Shown here in pieces: positions 62,333 through 64,000 of a stretch of 64,000 nt of DNA. Numbering within the stretch: position 1 is the first letter of the stretch; every line of letters begins with the position of its first letter. The notes beneath the pieces were generated by a model. The model was not told the origin of the DNA, did no database searches, and was given only the letters and a program-made list of their open reading frames with translations. The translations under genes and the position numbers were made by a program. Source of the DNA: Niameybacter massiliensis (lineage in GTDB: Bacteria > Bacillota > Clostridia > Lachnospirales > Cellulosilyticaceae); assembly GCF_001282685.1 (NCBI RefSeq), contig NZ_LN875035.1:1970001-2034000 (forward strand). Reading direction: 5' to 3'.

Positions 62333-62674
62333 TTATGCTCTATGTCTGTTAATTTGTCTTAATGAACGAACTTGTAACTGATCTGCTGTTGTACCAAGAC
62401 TTGCTGCAATAGCTGCTGTAATCACAGCAACAAGTTCAAGCTCTGAAGTTTCATCTACTGCTTCTACAACAGGTACTTCTTCTTGTACTACTGTAACTGC
62501 TACTTCTTTATTAGTATCCTTCTTACTCTCAATTGTTGCAACGATCATACCTGTTACTTTGATTAAAGCAATTAATATAAGAAGCACTACGAATACCATT
62601 GACACACCGATTAAGAAAACACTTAATCCATCTACCATGGCACCAAAATTCAAACTAAATTCCATTTGGCTCAC
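62333..62674 (-). CDS. OadG-type gamma/delta subunit of the sodium pump decarboxylase
   Basis: 113 residues. One membrane helix near the start (GLSVFLIGVSMVFVVLLILIAL), an acidic linker and a short C-terminal domain ending in RQINRHRA. OadG-type subunits bind the beta and alpha parts together at the membrane. It lies 5 bases after the carboxyltransferase stop. Confidence 0.85.
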   Translation of the reverse strand: MSQMEFSLNFGAMVDGLSVFLIGVSMVFVVLLILIALIKVTGMIVATIESKKDTNKEVAVTVVQEEVPVVEAVDETSELELVAVITAAIAASLGTTADQLQVRSLRQINRHRA

Positions 62675-62679
62675 CTACC

Positions 62680-64000
62680 TTATACTGTTGGGTGCTTTTT
62701 AAGTGTACTTGCCACTTGTTTTGTATAAAGCACTTCAAGGGCAGCAATAACGCGTTTTCTTGTTGCAGCTGGTTCAATAATATCATCAATGTAGCCATGT
62801 GCAGCTACTGCATAAACACTACTATGAGTTGCTTCAAATTCAGCAATTTTTTCATTCATTACTGCTACTTTATCTGTAGCTTGTTCAAGTTCTTCCCCAT
62901 ACATGATTTTAACAGCACTTTCACTATTCATTGTAGAAACTTCAGCTGTTGGCCATGCATAAACATAGTCCGCACCTAAATGTTTACTATTCATGAGGGT
63001 GTATGCCATTCCATAAGCTTCTTTTAAGATGACATTGACTTTAGGTACAGTGGCATTTGCAAAAGCAAAAGCTAATTTACTAGCTGCCTTAATAATACCC
63101 GATTTTTCTGTTTCAACTGTGGATTCAATACGTTCAATTTGAGAGAGGGTTACTAGTGGAATATTGAATGCATCACAGAAATTTACAAACTGAGTTATTT
63201 TTTCTATTGCTTGAAGATCAACAGTTTTTTCTGTATTTGCAATCATACCAACTGTTACACCATTCATTCTTGCAAACGCTGTTAAAGCTTTTGCACCGTA
63301 TTCTTTACTTACTTCTACATATGTACAGTCATCTACAATTGAAGTTACAATGTCTTTGGCATTTGCTACTTCAAAGTCAAATTGATTAAGTGCTTCGTCT
63401 ACACGATTTAAATCATCCACACATTGATAACAAGGTGCTTCATCGTCACTATTTGCAGGTAAGTAACTCATAAGGTTACGTACTTCTTCAATTAACACCT
63501 GTTCATCAGCTTGGCCAAAATGTGCAAGTCCGCTTTGACTTAAATGTACATTTGATGCTGCTACTGTATCAAACGATGCTTTTTTATCTTCAAGGGTATT
63601 AGGACTATTTAAGTACATCTGTCCATTTTTAGTTGAGATAAATGTAAAGTCAGATAATCCTGTTATAAAGGAAACACCACCTGCACAATCTCCGCATACT
63701 ACTGAGATTTGTGGAATAAGCCCTGAAGCTTCTGACATTTTACCAAAAATCATTCCATACCCATTTAGTGCTTCAATACTTTCTTCTAGGCGAAGTCCTA
63801 CTGTATCAATAAAGCCTACAACAGGTGCACCCATTTTGATTGCATCATCATATGTTTTAACAATCTTTTTCGCATGCATTTCCCCTATTGATCCACCTAA
63901 TACAGCTGGATCTTGGCTATATACATAAACAAGATTGCCTTCGATTGTACCATAGCCACATACTACACCGTCTGCTGGTGCTTGTACTTTTTCCCCTTTA
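62680..64000 (-). CDS. mmdA: Acyl-CoA carboxyltransferase subunit (MmdA / transcarboxylase 12S type), truncated by the window end
   Basis: The frame stays open past 63879 to the window edge, so the true start lies outside; 439 codons are seen. The upstream part reads DGVVCGYGTIEGNLVYVYSQ and GGSIGEMHAKKI, typical of the family. Further stretches are GAPVVGFIDTVGLRLEESIEAL, VVCGDCAGGVSFITGLSDF, TEKSGIIKAASKLAFAFANA and AYGMAYTLMNSKHLGADYVYAWP. This subunit moves the carboxyl group from methylmalonyl-CoA or a related CoA ester to the biotin carrier. It is first in view of the operon. Confidence 0.92.
   Translation of the reverse strand, partial: KGEKVQAPADGVVCGYGTIEGNLVYVYSQDPAVLGGSIGEMHAKKIVKTYDDAIKMGAPVVGFIDTVGLRLEESIEALNGYGMIFGKMSEASGLIPQISVVCGDCAGGVSFITGLSDFTFISTKNGQMYLNSPNTLEDKKASFDTVAASNVHLSQSGLAHFGQADEQVLIEEVRNLMSYLPANSDDEAPCYQCVDDLNRVDEALNQFDFEVANAKDIVTSIVDDCTYVEVSKEYGAKALTAFARMNGVTVGMIANTEKTVDLQAIEKITQFVNFCDAFNIPLVTLSQIERIESTVETEKSGIIKAASKLAFAFANATVPKVNVILKEAYGMAYTLMNSKHLGADYVYAWPTAEVSTMNSESAVKIMYGEELEQATDKVAVMNEKIAEFEATHSSVYAVAAHGYIDDIIEPAATRKRVIAALEVLYTKQVASTLKKHPTV

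Noticed and set aside
1-64000. tRNA, rRNA, T-box or riboswitch elements
   Set aside because: I looked for tRNA TWC-arm, T-box and common riboswitch core sequences on both strands and saw none; a covariance-model search would settle this.

Overview
The window looks like chromosomal DNA of a low-GC, strictly anaerobic member of the Clostridia. The evidence is AT-rich intergenic DNA, strong purine-rich ribosome binding sites, an oxygen-sensitive ribonucleotide reductase (nrdD/nrdG), an Na+-pumping decarboxylase, and surface proteins with SLH, cohesin, dockerin and FIVAR modules. The style resembles Cellulosilyticum-type Lachnospirales, but that placement is inference. I found no rRNA, tRNA, CRISPR array, insertion sequence or prophage. 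Most genes lie on the minus strand, and nearly every transcription unit is closed by a clear hairpin terminator.

Layout. 1-1.5 kb: tail of an unidentified plus-strand gene, a small unknown gene and a Gfo/Idh/MocA oxidoreductase. 1.7-3.6 kb: a secreted LysM protein with a 21-bp minisatellite and three tandem 145-residue domains. 3.8-10.0 kb (glycan locus A): a small cohesin-dockerin protein, a membrane-anchored cohesin-like protein and a 1500-residue secreted GH85 endo-beta-N-acetylglucosaminidase ending in cohesin plus dockerin. 10.4-12.5 kb: a PAS-GGDEF-EAL protein. 12.8-16.8 kb: a C-S lyase/aminotransferase, an NhaC antiporter and RidA, divergent from a YheO-type regulator. 16.8-26.9 kb: housekeeping genes (aldo/keto reductase, dut, nrdG, nrdD, mgsA, a helicase-exonuclease fusion, a methyltransferase, an S66 peptidase). 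27-32.5 kb: a TPR-GGDEF cyclase, then a MerR regulator divergent from a MATE plus FUSC exporter pair.

32.6-44.8 kb (glycan locus B): a small dockerin protein, a cohesin-SLH surface anchor, a GH123-like enzyme with FIVAR, cohesin and dockerin, a cytoplasmic GH29 fucosidase, a CUT1 ABC sugar importer, a DeoR regulator and a short-chain dehydrogenase. 45-49.4 kb: an alpha/beta hydrolase, an orphan solute-binding lipoprotein and a patatin. 49.6-54.2 kb: the livJHMGF branched-chain amino-acid importer. 54.5-59.1 kb: an RNase H-like exonuclease, cheR, ispH, an AroH-Cmk fusion and an RpiR regulator. 59.3-64.0 kb: a sodium-pump/transcarboxylase operon (carboxyltransferase, gamma, biotin carrier, beta, alpha) cut by the window edge.

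How the parts fit. Loci A and B together look like an outfit for taking apart host-type glycoconjugates: a secreted endoglycosidase and a GH123-like hexosaminidase docked into a small cellulosome-like surface complex, followed by import of freed oligosaccharides and fucose removal inside the cell. The same three-times-repeated, 10-bp-spaced TTCA(G/T) array lies upstream of both the DeoR/ABC divergent pair and the GH123-like gene, which ties locus B to one regulator.
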